Assembly (NCBI GenBank): GCA_965279705.1
Contig: OZ257257.1
Coordinates: forward strand, 620,001 to 684,000
DNA from: Stagnimonas sp965279705
GTDB lineage: Bacteria > Pseudomonadota > Gammaproteobacteria > Nevskiales > Nevskiaceae
Direction of reading: 5' to 3'
Length of the DNA stretch: 64,000 bases
Shown: positions 7,060 to 15,287 of the stretch, piece by piece
How the letters are laid out: every line of letters begins with the position of its first letter
Numbering within the stretch: position 1 is the first letter of the stretch
Notes under the pieces: model-generated
Told to the model about the DNA's origin: nothing
Seen by the model: the letters and a program-made list of their open reading frames with translations, nothing else
Databases searched by the model: none
Made by a program: the position numbers and the translations under genes

Positions 7060-8917
7060 GGCTCCACGGCATTCATCGCCGCACCGCCAGCGCGGCGTTG
7101 CGGCAATCTTCGCCGCGCTGTCGCTCATCACGCTGCTGTCAGCGGTGGGTCTGGCGATTGATGTAGGCCGCCTGTACTACGCCAACCGCGAGTTGCAGCG
7201 GTTGACCGATCTCGCCGCCATCGACGGTGCGCGAGTGCGTAGTCAGTGTCTGGGCAATGCCGGCATCGACGAGGTCACCGCCGAGGTCGATGCCAGCCTG
7301 CTGCGCAATCGCCTGCCGCCGCTGGTGACCACGGTGACCCGCCTTGGAAAGCGTCAGGTGGATGCCAACGGCTTGCAGTTTTTTCAGCCGGTTGCTGCCG
7401 GTCAAGTCGCTGATTCGGTACAGGTGACGCTCAGCCGCCCCAGTCCGGCGCGCATCCTGCCGCTGTTTGCGGGTGACGACAGTCGGGTGCTGACGACACG
7501 GGCCGCGGCGGAAGCCAGCTGGGTGGCGTCGGCCGAGGTTGGCCCGCCGGTGAACAGCTCCAGTGGCAATTTCCTGCCGACGTTCTACGGCGGCGCACTG
7601 GGAGCCAATCTCGCCCTCGGTGGTGGCGGCATCATTTCCGGCACCGAGGCCTCGGTCATGGTTTCCGACCTCGTGCTCAACAGTGGCGACGTCACCTCCC
7701 AGTTGCCCGATATCGACGTGCCGACGCCGGTGCTGGGCCTGCTCTCGCAACTCGAAGCCACGCTCAATGCCACCGGCGACGTGGCAGGCGCCACCTTGGT
7801 TGATGCCTATGCGGCGGCCATCGCCGTGGGTCGCCCCGGTGCCGCGGTGGTGCCGGCCGAAGTACTGGGCCTGCCGCTGCAAGGCCCCTACGACGGCGCA
7901 ACCGCCAGTGTCGGCAGCATCCTGGGGGCCATTGCCGGCGCAGTGAGCCAGGGCGACCCCATCCAGCTGCCCAATCTTTGCGCGCTGCTGGGCATTGAGG
8001 GCGGCGCGGTGCCGGTGGTGTCCAACCTGCTGTGCGACACCACCATCACCGCCAGCATTCCGCAGGGCAGCCGGCCTGGCACCAGCAGCTCTTCGGCGCC
8101 TATCCTGAATGTCAGCGACAGCAGCGACGACGCGGCCCGCACGGCGAGCGGGTTGGTGCGCGTCGGCATCAAGCTGGTCAATCCGCTCACCGGTCAGCCT
8201 TTGAACCTGGTGTTGAAGGCCGAGGCGAAGGGCGCGAATGCCGACGTCACCAGCTTGTCCTGCGCGCGTTTAGGGCAGGGCCAGAACGTGGCGCGCGTTA
8301 CCGCCACGGGCCCGGTGGTGACGTTCGCCATCGGCGACTCCGCAACTTTCGACCAGAGCTTCACTTCGCCGAACGGTGATGTCGGTGACGTGCTGAACGA
8401 TGTCGCGCCGGTGCGGCTGCTGACCGCCAGCGTGCAGGACGTGCTCACCAATACGGGTCTGGGCGGACTGTTGTTGAACAACCCGCTCAATATCGGATTT
8501 CTCGGCCAGACCGTGACCGTGAGCGCGCGGCTGCACCCGGTGACGATCGGTGACGGCCGCACTGAAACCTTCTGCATGCAGGGTCCGCCGTTCAAGGTCA
8601 GCGATCAATGCAATGGCGCGCCGGCACTGATCGGTGGCGTCTCAGGACAGCAGGCGGCGGAGCAGCTGAAAGAGCAGATCGGCGATATCGAGCTGACAGT
8701 GACCCTGCCCAACAATCTGCCGCCTGCGCTCGATGCCGTTCTGCGCGAGGCGACCGGCCTGCTCACCCAGACCTTGACCACCGCCCTGCAGCCCGCCTTG
8801 CGACTGGTGGCGGGTCAGATGGTGCCGATTCTGCAATCGGCGAATCTCGTGGTGGGCCAATCGCAGGTGACGCTCTACGAACCGAAGATCATCCAGCCCA
8901 AAATCTACGCCCAATAG
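7043..8917 (+). CDS. tadG: TadG-like pilus assembly protein
   Basis: With the start at 7043 this gives 624 residues. The N-terminus is the signature of TadG/TadE-like Flp assembly proteins: RQRGVAAIFAALSLITLL, then SAVGLAIDVGRLYYANRELQ and LTDLAAIDGARV, a single membrane anchor whose periplasmic remainder faces outward. The long C-terminal part has low complexity in Gly, Val, Asp and Leu and shows four cysteines in its middle and later parts (NLCALLGIEG, SNLLCDTTI, LSCARLG, FCMQGPPFKVSDQCNG). It shows no von Willebrand motif that I can recognise. The open frame extends further upstream to 6836, but there it overlaps the DUF3613 gene with shadow-like composition. It is the last gene of the visible Tad run. 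Confidence 0.83.
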   Translation: MLPVNKAPRHSSPHRQRGVAAIFAALSLITLLSAVGLAIDVGRLYYANRELQRLTDLAAIDGARVRSQCLGNAGIDEVTAEVDASLLRNRLPPLVTTVTRLGKRQVDANGLQFFQPVAAGQVADSVQVTLSRPSPARILPLFAGDDSRVLTTRAAAEASWVASAEVGPPVNSSSGNFLPTFYGGALGANLALGGGGIISGTEASVMVSDLVLNSGDVTSQLPDIDVPTPVLGLLSQLEATLNATGDVAGATLVDAYAAAIAVGRPGAAVVPAEVLGLPLQGPYDGATASVGSILGAIAGAVSQGDPIQLPNLCALLGIEGGAVPVVSNLLCDTTITASIPQGSRPGTSSSSAPILNVSDSSDDAARTASGLVRVGIKLVNPLTGQPLNLVLKAEAKGANADVTSLSCARLGQGQNVARVTATGPVVTFAIGDSATFDQSFTSPNGDVGDVLNDVAPVRLLTASVQDVLTNTGLGGLLLNNPLNIGFLGQTVTVSARLHPVTIGDGRTETFCMQGPPFKVSDQCNGAPALIGGVSGQQAAEQLKEQIGDIELTVTLPNNLPPALDAVLREATGLLTQTLTTALQPALRLVAGQMVPILQSANLVVGQSQVTLYEPKIIQPKIYAQ

Positions 8918-8971
8918 GGTCGTGCCCGGTTAAGCTGATGGCATGAGGCATTACGACAAGTTCGCGCGGGG

Positions 8972-11900
8972 ATGAAGGCGATGCGGGCAATCTGGGAAGA
9001 CATGCAGGCGTCGCAAAACAGGGCGCTGAAGCTGGCCGCTGCGCTGGCCGCGTTTTGCGTGATTGCCGTGGTTGCACTGTCGATGCGCGCCGTGCTCAGC
9101 GCGGGTAGCCTGCAGCGCGACATTGACCGTGACTTTGCGCTCGATGCCGCCCAGCAGCGGTTGGTCACCGGCCTGGCCGGTCACGATCCCGCCCGCGTCG
9201 AGCAAGCGTTGCTGGCCGTGCTGCAACAGGCCGAGTACGGCTTTCGCTACCTGGCGGTGCGCGATACCGATGGCTCGGTGCTGGCTGCGCAAGGCCGCTA
9301 TGAGTCGCTCAACCGCGATACCAGTCTCAGCCCGGCGTTTCGCCGCTGGCTGCGTGCCACGCTCTACACGGCGTTTGGCGACACCGGCCTGCTGACGCTG
9401 CGCGATGGCGACCGCACCGTCGGCTCGCTCGAATACGCGATCGGCTCCACCCGCGCGCGGCTGGTACGCGACGAGGCCGTGGACCGCCTGCGTACCACGG
9501 GCTGGGTGGGTGCGAGCCTGGCGCTGCTGTTCGGCGGCGCCACCCTGCTGCTGTTGCGCGCGGCCCTCGCCGGGGCGACCACCCAAGTTGCCGCCCGCGA
9601 GCGCAGCAGGGCACCGCTGGCCGGTAGCGGCAGCCGCCGCATGTCTGCTTCGGCGCCTGGAGACGACGCTGGTGACCCGCTGCCCTTGGCGTTCGACGCC
9701 CTGAAAATCGGCGTGCTCGATATCGACGCCGAACTGCGCGTGCGGCTCATCAACGACACCGCTGCCGAGCTGACCGGCTGGAACGCACAGGATGCGATGG
9801 GTCAACTCATCTACACCGTCTTCCACGCCCGCGACGAGGCCGGTGCGCCCATCATCAGCCCGGCCGAACGCTGCGCCCGCGAGGGCAGTGCGCAGGCGGC
9901 ACTGGAACTGCGACTGCGTCCCCGCAGTGGCAGCGGCCGCGATGCGATGGTGGAGGCACGCGCCGTGCCGCGCGCGGGCGTCAACGCCGGCGCGCGCATG
10001 CTGTTCCAGGATGTCTCCGGCCGCATCAGCCAGCGCGACGAGCTGCGCAACCAGGCGCGCGTCGCCGAGGGTGTGATCGACCATCTGCTGGAAGCGGTGC
10101 TGACCACCGACACTGCGGGCGTGCTCAAGTCGGCCAACAGCCGCGCCCTGCGCATGTTCGGCTACAGCACAGAAGAAATGCAGCGCATGACGGTGGCGCG
10201 CCTGCTGCCGGTGCCGTTCATGAACACGCCGGGCCTAAAGCTCACCGACTACATGCCGGGCGGGCAGTCGCGCATGCCCAAGCTGGCAGGCTGGCGCAAG
10301 GATGCGACGACATTCCCCGCCGAGCTGGTGGTGGAGCCGATGCGCGCGGGCGGCGAAGACCGTCTGGTCGTCATCATCCGCGACATCACCGAGCAGATGC
10401 GCAGCCAGAGCCTCGCGCAGCGCCTCGGTCGGCTGCTGGATAGCGCCAGTGAAGAGGTCTACATCTTCGACGCGCAATCGCTGTACTTCATCGAGGTCAA
10501 CAAGGGCGCGCGCAAAAACCTGGGCCTGAAGCCCGACCAGCTCACCCGCATGAGCCTCGCCAGCATCGCCACCGATCTCGAACCCGCCATGCTGCAAAGC
10601 TACCTCGCGCGTCTGCGCGGCGGCGAGGCCGAGCACGTCACCTACAAGGCCAATCACCGCCGCAGCGACGGCAGCACGTATCCGGTGGAAGTGCGGCTGT
10701 CGTTTTCGCGCGACGAGGAGCCGCCGGTGTTCATGGCCATCGCGCTCGACATCACCGAGCGCGAGGCGGCTGAAAAACGCATGCGCCAGCTGGCGCACTA
10801 CGACGCCCTCACCAACCTGCCCAACCGCACGCTGCTGTTCGATCGCCTGAAGCAGGCCATGCACGTGGCCGCCCGCGCCGAGCGCCAGCTGGCGGTGGTG
10901 TTCATGGATCTCGACGGCTTCAAGCCCATCAATGACCTGCATGGCCACGACGCTGGCGACTCGGTGCTGCAAGCCGTTGCCGACCGCCTCAATGCCGGCC
11001 TGCGTGCCGCCGATACCGTCGCGCGCTTCGGCGGCGACGAGTTCGTGGTGCTCGCCCACAGCATCCGCGACAGCGAGGACGCCATCACGCTGGCCGGCAA
11101 GATCCACGAACTGTTCAAGGTGCCGTTCGATATCCGCGGCGAGAAGGTGACGCTGTTCACCAGCATCGGCATCGTGCTGTATCCGGCCGATGCCTCGGAT
11201 GCCGAAGGGCTGCTGCGCCACGCCGATGCGGCGATGTACGAAGCCAAGCAAAAAGGCCGTGGCGGCACGCATGTGTTCGTCACGCCCAATGCATCAGCGC
11301 AGCCCGCCAAGCCCAAGCCGCAGCGTGTCGACCTGGCGCGCGAGATTCACGCCGGGCTGACCAACAAGCAGTTCCATTTGCAGTTTTTGCCGGTGCTCGG
11401 CGCGCCGGGTGAAGTGGCGGGCGCGATGGCCGATTTCTACTGGCAGCACCCCGAGATCGGCCGCGTCGATTCGCGCGATACCCTGCAAGCCGCACGACGT
11501 GCCGGGCTGAATGCCGAAATCGAGAACTGGATGCTGCGCGAGTCGGCTACCCAGTATCGGCAGGCGCAGCAACATGGCCTGCCGCCGCTGCCGGTGCTGT
11601 TGCCGCTGACCGGACGGCAATGGCGCGACCCGGAGTTTCCCGAGCGGCTGCGCAGCATCATGGATGCAGTCGGCGCACCACTGAAACTGCTGATGCCGAT
11701 CATTGATGGCGCCGACTGGCTCGATGCGGCGGACGGCGTGCAGATGCTCTGGCCGCAGCTGTTGCAGCACGGCCTGCGCATCGCCGTGCGCAACCCCGAA
11801 CCCGAAGGCACGCTGGACGGCATTGCGCTGGTTGTGCTGCCGCTGCACGGCACCACATCGACCGACGAGGCGCAAATATTCGCGCTGCTGCGCCGCTATC

Positions 11901-12067
11901 AGCGCGTCGAGCAGCCGGTGCTGCTCGAAGGGCCGAACAATGCTGCGCAGTGGGATTTGTTTCGCAAGACCGGTGTGCGCTACGCCTGCGGCAGCGGCCT
12001 GCAACAAGCCCTGACACCGCTGGAGTTCGCGGTATGGTCGGGCTCGCGCGAGGCGAAGCCGCTCTAG
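8972..12067 (+). CDS. Membrane PAS-GGDEF diguanylate cyclase with decayed EAL domain
   Basis: A 1031-residue signalling protein. Two membrane helices (about residues 18-42 and 177-200) bracket a periplasmic sensor of about 130 residues. Cytoplasmic PAS-type modules follow at about 228-350, 366-480 and 487-600. The GGDEF domain starts near 605 (HYDALTNLPNRTLLFDRL) and has an intact GGDEF signature at 687-691 and an upstream RAAD, the spacing of an inhibitory I-site. From about 788 the sequence follows an EAL domain in outline (LTNKQFHLQFLPVLG, FYWQHPEIGRVDSRD), but the EAL triplet is replaced by AMA (818-820) and later catalytic motifs are absent. I infer c-di-GMP synthesis without hydrolysis, perhaps with a ligand-binding EAL remnant. 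Standing 54 bases after tadG, it may tune pilus expression or assembly. Confidence 0.93.
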   Translation: MKAMRAIWEDMQASQNRALKLAAALAAFCVIAVVALSMRAVLSAGSLQRDIDRDFALDAAQQRLVTGLAGHDPARVEQALLAVLQQAEYGFRYLAVRDTDGSVLAAQGRYESLNRDTSLSPAFRRWLRATLYTAFGDTGLLTLRDGDRTVGSLEYAIGSTRARLVRDEAVDRLRTTGWVGASLALLFGGATLLLLRAALAGATTQVAARERSRAPLAGSGSRRMSASAPGDDAGDPLPLAFDALKIGVLDIDAELRVRLINDTAAELTGWNAQDAMGQLIYTVFHARDEAGAPIISPAERCAREGSAQAALELRLRPRSGSGRDAMVEARAVPRAGVNAGARMLFQDVSGRISQRDELRNQARVAEGVIDHLLEAVLTTDTAGVLKSANSRALRMFGYSTEEMQRMTVARLLPVPFMNTPGLKLTDYMPGGQSRMPKLAGWRKDATTFPAELVVEPMRAGGEDRLVVIIRDITEQMRSQSLAQRLGRLLDSASEEVYIFDAQSLYFIEVNKGARKNLGLKPDQLTRMSLASIATDLEPAMLQSYLARLRGGEAEHVTYKANHRRSDGSTYPVEVRLSFSRDEEPPVFMAIALDITEREAAEKRMRQLAHYDALTNLPNRTLLFDRLKQAMHVAARAERQLAVVFMDLDGFKPINDLHGHDAGDSVLQAVADRLNAGLRAADTVARFGGDEFVVLAHSIRDSEDAITLAGKIHELFKVPFDIRGEKVTLFTSIGIVLYPADASDAEGLLRHADAAMYEAKQKGRGGTHVFVTPNASAQPAKPKPQRVDLAREIHAGLTNKQFHLQFLPVLGAPGEVAGAMADFYWQHPEIGRVDSRDTLQAARRAGLNAEIENWMLRESATQYRQAQQHGLPPLPVLLPLTGRQWRDPEFPERLRSIMDAVGAPLKLLMPIIDGADWLDAADGVQMLWPQLLQHGLRIAVRNPEPEGTLDGIALVVLPLHGTTSTDEAQIFALLRRYQRVEQPVLLEGPNNAAQWDLFRKTGVRYACGSGLQQALTPLEFAVWSGSREAKPL

Positions 12068-12071
12068 CGAA

Positions 12072-12875
12072 TCAGCTTGCGGCTGCGGCGGCCTTGCGCC
12101 GCAGGTACTCGTCGGTGAGCCGCCCGAAAGCCTCGGGTGCCAGCGTCTCGGCACGCGCGGTCGGGTTGACGCCCGCGGCGCGAATGGCATCGCCATCCAT
12201 CAGGGTCTTCAGCGCGTTGGAAAGCGTCTTGCGACGCTGCGAAAACGCGACCGCCACCACATGGTCAAAGGCGGCGAGATCGGGCAGCGCAAAGGCAGGC
12301 TTGCGCGGCGTGACGCGCACCACGGCGGAGTCCACCTTGGGCGGCGGGTCGAAGCTGTCGGGGCCGACCGGAAACAGGTTCTGGCAATCGGCACGGGCCG
12401 CGAGGGTGACCGTGAGGCGGCCGTAGTGGTTATCATCCGGGGCGGCACACATGCGGTCGACCACTTCCTTTTGCAGCATGAAGTGCATGTCCTGCACGGC
12501 GTCGGCGTGTTCGAGTAGATGGAACAGCAGCGGTGTCGAGATGTTGTAGGGCAGGTTGCCGACCAGGCGTAGCTTATGGCCGGGGCTCAAGCCGGCGTAG
12601 TCGACGGTCAGCGCATCGGCCTCCACCAGCGTCAGCTTGGGCAGGTGCACGCCCACGGCCTTGCGCAGATGCGGCAACACGTCGCGGTCGAGTTCCACCA
12701 CCGTGAGCTGCGGCACGCGGGCGATCAGCGGCACAGTGAGCGCGCCGAGGCCGGGGCCGATCTCGACCAGCCGGTCTTCGGGCTGCGGGTCTACGGCGCG
12801 CAGGATGCGGTCGATGACATTGGCATCGTGCAGAAAATGCTGGCCGAAACGTTTCTTGGCGCGATGAGCGCTCAT
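12072..12875 (-). CDS. rsmA: 16S rRNA adenine-N6,N6-dimethyltransferase RsmA (KsgA)
   Basis: This SAM-dependent enzyme dimethylates two adjacent adenines in helix 45 of 16S rRNA during late 30S assembly. The 267-residue protein shows the family opening KKRFGQHFLHD, motif I EIGPGLGALTVPL, the acidic motif VVELDRD, and the catalytic NLPYNIS. FDPPPKVDSAVVR precedes the small C-terminal domain. Length agrees with the E. coli enzyme. Its ATG overlaps the pdxA stop by four bases (ATGA on the minus strand), so translation is coupled to pdxA. It ends five bases short of the convergent diguanylate cyclase gene. Confidence 0.97.
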   Translation of the reverse strand: MSAHRAKKRFGQHFLHDANVIDRILRAVDPQPEDRLVEIGPGLGALTVPLIARVPQLTVVELDRDVLPHLRKAVGVHLPKLTLVEADALTVDYAGLSPGHKLRLVGNLPYNISTPLLFHLLEHADAVQDMHFMLQKEVVDRMCAAPDDNHYGRLTVTLAARADCQNLFPVGPDSFDPPPKVDSAVVRVTPRKPAFALPDLAAFDHVVAVAFSQRRKTLSNALKTLMDGDAIRAAGVNPTARAETLAPEAFGRLTDEYLRRKAAAAAS

Positions 12876-13870
12876 ACGGAGATCCGGCGGTGTGCAAGGT
12901 CTAGGGCGGCCTGCACGGCGGCACGCAGGCTGCCGACGTCGGCGCGGCCAAGGCCGGCCAGGTCCAGCGCGACGCCGTGGTCGACACTGGTGCGGATGAT
13001 GGGTAGCCCGAGCGTGATGTTGACGGCGTGACCGAAGCCGACATGCTTGAGCACCGGCAGGCCCTGATCGTGATACATCGCCAGCACCGCGTCGCCGCGC
13101 GCCAGCACGGCGGGCGTGAACAGGGTATCGGCGGGCAGCGGACCTTCCAGCAGAAACTCCTCGGCGCGCAGCGCGTGCAGCACCGGTTCGATCACCTCGA
13201 TTTCCTCGCGCCCCAGATGCCCGCCTTCGCCCGCGTGCGGGTTGAGGCCGGTGACGAGAATGCGCGGGGCGGCGATGCCGAAGGTGCGTATCAGATCAGC
13301 GCGCAACACTCTGAGCGTCGCCGTGAGGCTATCGCGGGTGATCGCCGCCGGCACAGCCGACAACGGCAGATGGGTGGTGGCCAGCGCAACACGCAGGCTG
13401 CCCGCTGCCAGCAGCATCACCGGCAGCGGTGCGCCGGTCAGCTCCGCCAGAAACTCGGTGTGACCAGTGAAATGCGGATGTGCCTGCGCGTCGTTGATGA
13501 TGCCCTTGTGTAGCGGCCCGGTGACCAGTGCATCGGCATGGCCCGCGACGCAGGCGGCGGTGGCGCGGCGCAGGGTGTCCAGCACGTAGCGGGCGTTGCG
13601 TGCATCGAGCCGGCCTGGCTCTGCAGGCGCGGCGAGTGGCATCGGCCAGAGTGTGAGATGGCCCGGCGCACTGGCGCGCCGAAGGCTGGTTTCATCGCCA
13701 GCGCGCAGCGTCAGCGGCAAAGCCATTTGCGCGGCTGCAGCATGCAGCAGCGAGGCATCGCAGACGGCCACCAGCTCGCAGTCGGGCGGGGGTATCTGCG
13801 CGAGTCGCACCAGCAGCTCAGGCCCGATGCCCGCCGGCTCGCCGGGGGTCACCAGCAGGCGGCGCGGCAT
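12872..13870 (-). CDS. pdxA: 4-hydroxythreonine-4-phosphate dehydrogenase PdxA
   Basis: PdxA oxidises 4-phosphohydroxy-L-threonine in the DXP-dependent pyridoxal phosphate pathway. Family motifs are clear: RLLVTPGEPAGIGPELLVRL at the start, TGPLHKGIIND, FTGHTEFLAELTG, NPHAGEGGHLGREE (metal and substrate loop), MYHDQGLPVLKHVGFGHAVN and RTSVDHGVALDLAG. With the ATG at 13870 it has 332 residues, the usual size. A GTG at 13882 would overlap the surA stop and add four residues; neither start has a strong ribosome-binding site. It lies between surA and rsmA, an arrangement shared with E. coli and Pseudomonas. Confidence 0.96.
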   Translation of the reverse strand: MPRRLLVTPGEPAGIGPELLVRLAQIPPPDCELVAVCDASLLHAAAAQMALPLTLRAGDETSLRRASAPGHLTLWPMPLAAPAEPGRLDARNARYVLDTLRRATAACVAGHADALVTGPLHKGIINDAQAHPHFTGHTEFLAELTGAPLPVMLLAAGSLRVALATTHLPLSAVPAAITRDSLTATLRVLRADLIRTFGIAAPRILVTGLNPHAGEGGHLGREEIEVIEPVLHALRAEEFLLEGPLPADTLFTPAVLARGDAVLAMYHDQGLPVLKHVGFGHAVNITLGLPIIRTSVDHGVALDLAGLGRADVGSLRAAVQAALDLAHRRISV

Positions 13871-13878
13871 GGCCGAAA

Positions 13879-15228
13879 TCACGGGGTCTTGGGGGCGTCC
13901 ACGACAGGCGCGGGGGCGGTCGGCTCGATCGCCGTGCCGTTGGCAGCGCGCATTTCCACATAGGCTTCGTCGCGCAGGCGGCGCAGCCAGACTTCGTATT
14001 CTTCTGCGGACTTGCGCTGGCCGATGGCCGCGCGGGCCTTGGCGCGGCGGCTCTCGACGCTGGTGTCGCGCGTGCGACGCTCGTTGACGCGGGCGATGTG
14101 CCAGCCGAACTGGGTGTTGAACGGTGCGGAAGTCTCGCCCGGCTGCAACTGGTCGATGCGGATCTGAAACTCCGGTGCGAACACGCCCGGCGGCTGAAAG
14201 CCCAGGTCGCCGCCCGAGTTCTTGGAGCCCGGATCGTCCGAGAACTCCTTGGCGAGCGCATCAAAGCTCTCACCCGCTTTCAGGCGTTTTTCGATGTCGC
14301 GCGCCTGCGCAAGGCTGGCGGCTTCGTCGCGGATCGCGTTGTTCTGCAACAGGATGTGCTGCGCCTTGGTTTCGACCACGGTCTGCGCTTCGCCGCCGCC
14401 GCGCTTATCGGTGAGCTTGATGAGGTGATAGCCGGCGGCCGAGTCGAGCACGCCGCTGACTTCGCCCGTCTTCAGCTTGGGCGCGGCGGTGGCGAACACA
14501 CCGGGCAGGTTCGCACCCTTGCGCCAGTCGAGATCGCCGCCTTGCAGGGCCTGCTGGCCGTCGGACTCGGCAGCGGCGAGCTGGGCGAAATCCTCGCCCT
14601 TGTCGAGCCGGGCTTTCAGCGCCAGTGCCTTGCTGCGGGCGACTTCGCGTTGTTCGGGCGTAGCGCCCTCCGGCACGGCGACCAGAATGACCGAGAGGCG
14701 ATATTCGGCGTCATCGAGGTTCTGCGGATTGGCCAGAAACAGGTCGATATCCTGGTCGGTGACGACCGCACGGCTGTCGACTTCCTGTTGCCTGACGCGG
14801 GCGATCAGCACCTCGTCACGGATCTGCTCGCGCACGGCGAGAAAATCCATGCCGTCCTTGCGCACGGCCTCGGCGAACTGCGCCAGCGACATCTTGTTCT
14901 GCTGGGCGATGTTGGCCAGCACCTCGTTCAACTCGCGGTCGTCGATGCGGATACCACCTTCCTGCGCCTTCTGCGTCTGCACGCGGGTGTTGATGAGGCG
15001 GTCGAGCACCTGCGTGCGCAACACGTTCTCGGGCGGAGTGGCAATGCCACGATCACGCAACTGGCCAGTGCTGATGCTGATGGCGCGATCAAGCTCACTC
15101 TGCAAAATCACGCCGTCATTGACTACCGCAACGATACGGTCAATCAGCACTGGCTCGGCATAGGCAGGGCGGGCGGCGGCGAAGGTTGCGGCGGCGAGGG
15201 TCAGGGCAGCAAAAGCGGTGGCGCGCAT
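13879..15228 (-). CDS. surA: Periplasmic chaperone and peptidyl-prolyl isomerase SurA
   Basis: SurA escorts unfolded outer-membrane proteins to the BAM complex. The 449-residue product has a cleavable signal peptide (ALTLAAATFAAARPAYA) and then the SurA N-domain (IDRIVAVVNDGVILQSELDR). Two parvulin domains follow, at about residues 185-285 (ARSKALALKARLDKGEDFAQ, GGDLDWRKG) and 290-395 (AQHILLQN, KEFSDDPGSKNSGGDLGFQ, WHIARVNERR). It is followed by pdxA with about 8 bases between stop and start, and preceded 55 bases away by lptD, one of its best-known clients, on the same strand. Confidence 0.97.
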   Translation of the reverse strand: MRATAFAALTLAAATFAAARPAYAEPVLIDRIVAVVNDGVILQSELDRAISISTGQLRDRGIATPPENVLRTQVLDRLINTRVQTQKAQEGGIRIDDRELNEVLANIAQQNKMSLAQFAEAVRKDGMDFLAVREQIRDEVLIARVRQQEVDSRAVVTDQDIDLFLANPQNLDDAEYRLSVILVAVPEGATPEQREVARSKALALKARLDKGEDFAQLAAAESDGQQALQGGDLDWRKGANLPGVFATAAPKLKTGEVSGVLDSAAGYHLIKLTDKRGGGEAQTVVETKAQHILLQNNAIRDEAASLAQARDIEKRLKAGESFDALAKEFSDDPGSKNSGGDLGFQPPGVFAPEFQIRIDQLQPGETSAPFNTQFGWHIARVNERRTRDTSVESRRAKARAAIGQRKSAEEYEVWLRRLRDEAYVEMRAANGTAIEPTAPAPVVDAPKTP

Positions 15229-15260
15229 CAGCAGAAAATCCAGTCAAACCAAGGGGTGGG

Positions 15261-15287
15261 AGGGTAGCACTTCGGTTACAGCGTCAA
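15261..15287 (-). promoter_or_regulatory. Possible surA promoter in the lptD-surA spacer
   Basis: On the minus strand TTGACG (15282-15287) and TACCCT (15261-15266) form a -35/-10 pair with 15 bases between, shorter than ideal. The -10 is preceded by TGC, an extended -10 feature. The -35 overlaps the lptD stop codon. It could give surA expression independent of lptD. Confidence is low because of the spacing. Confidence 0.3.
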
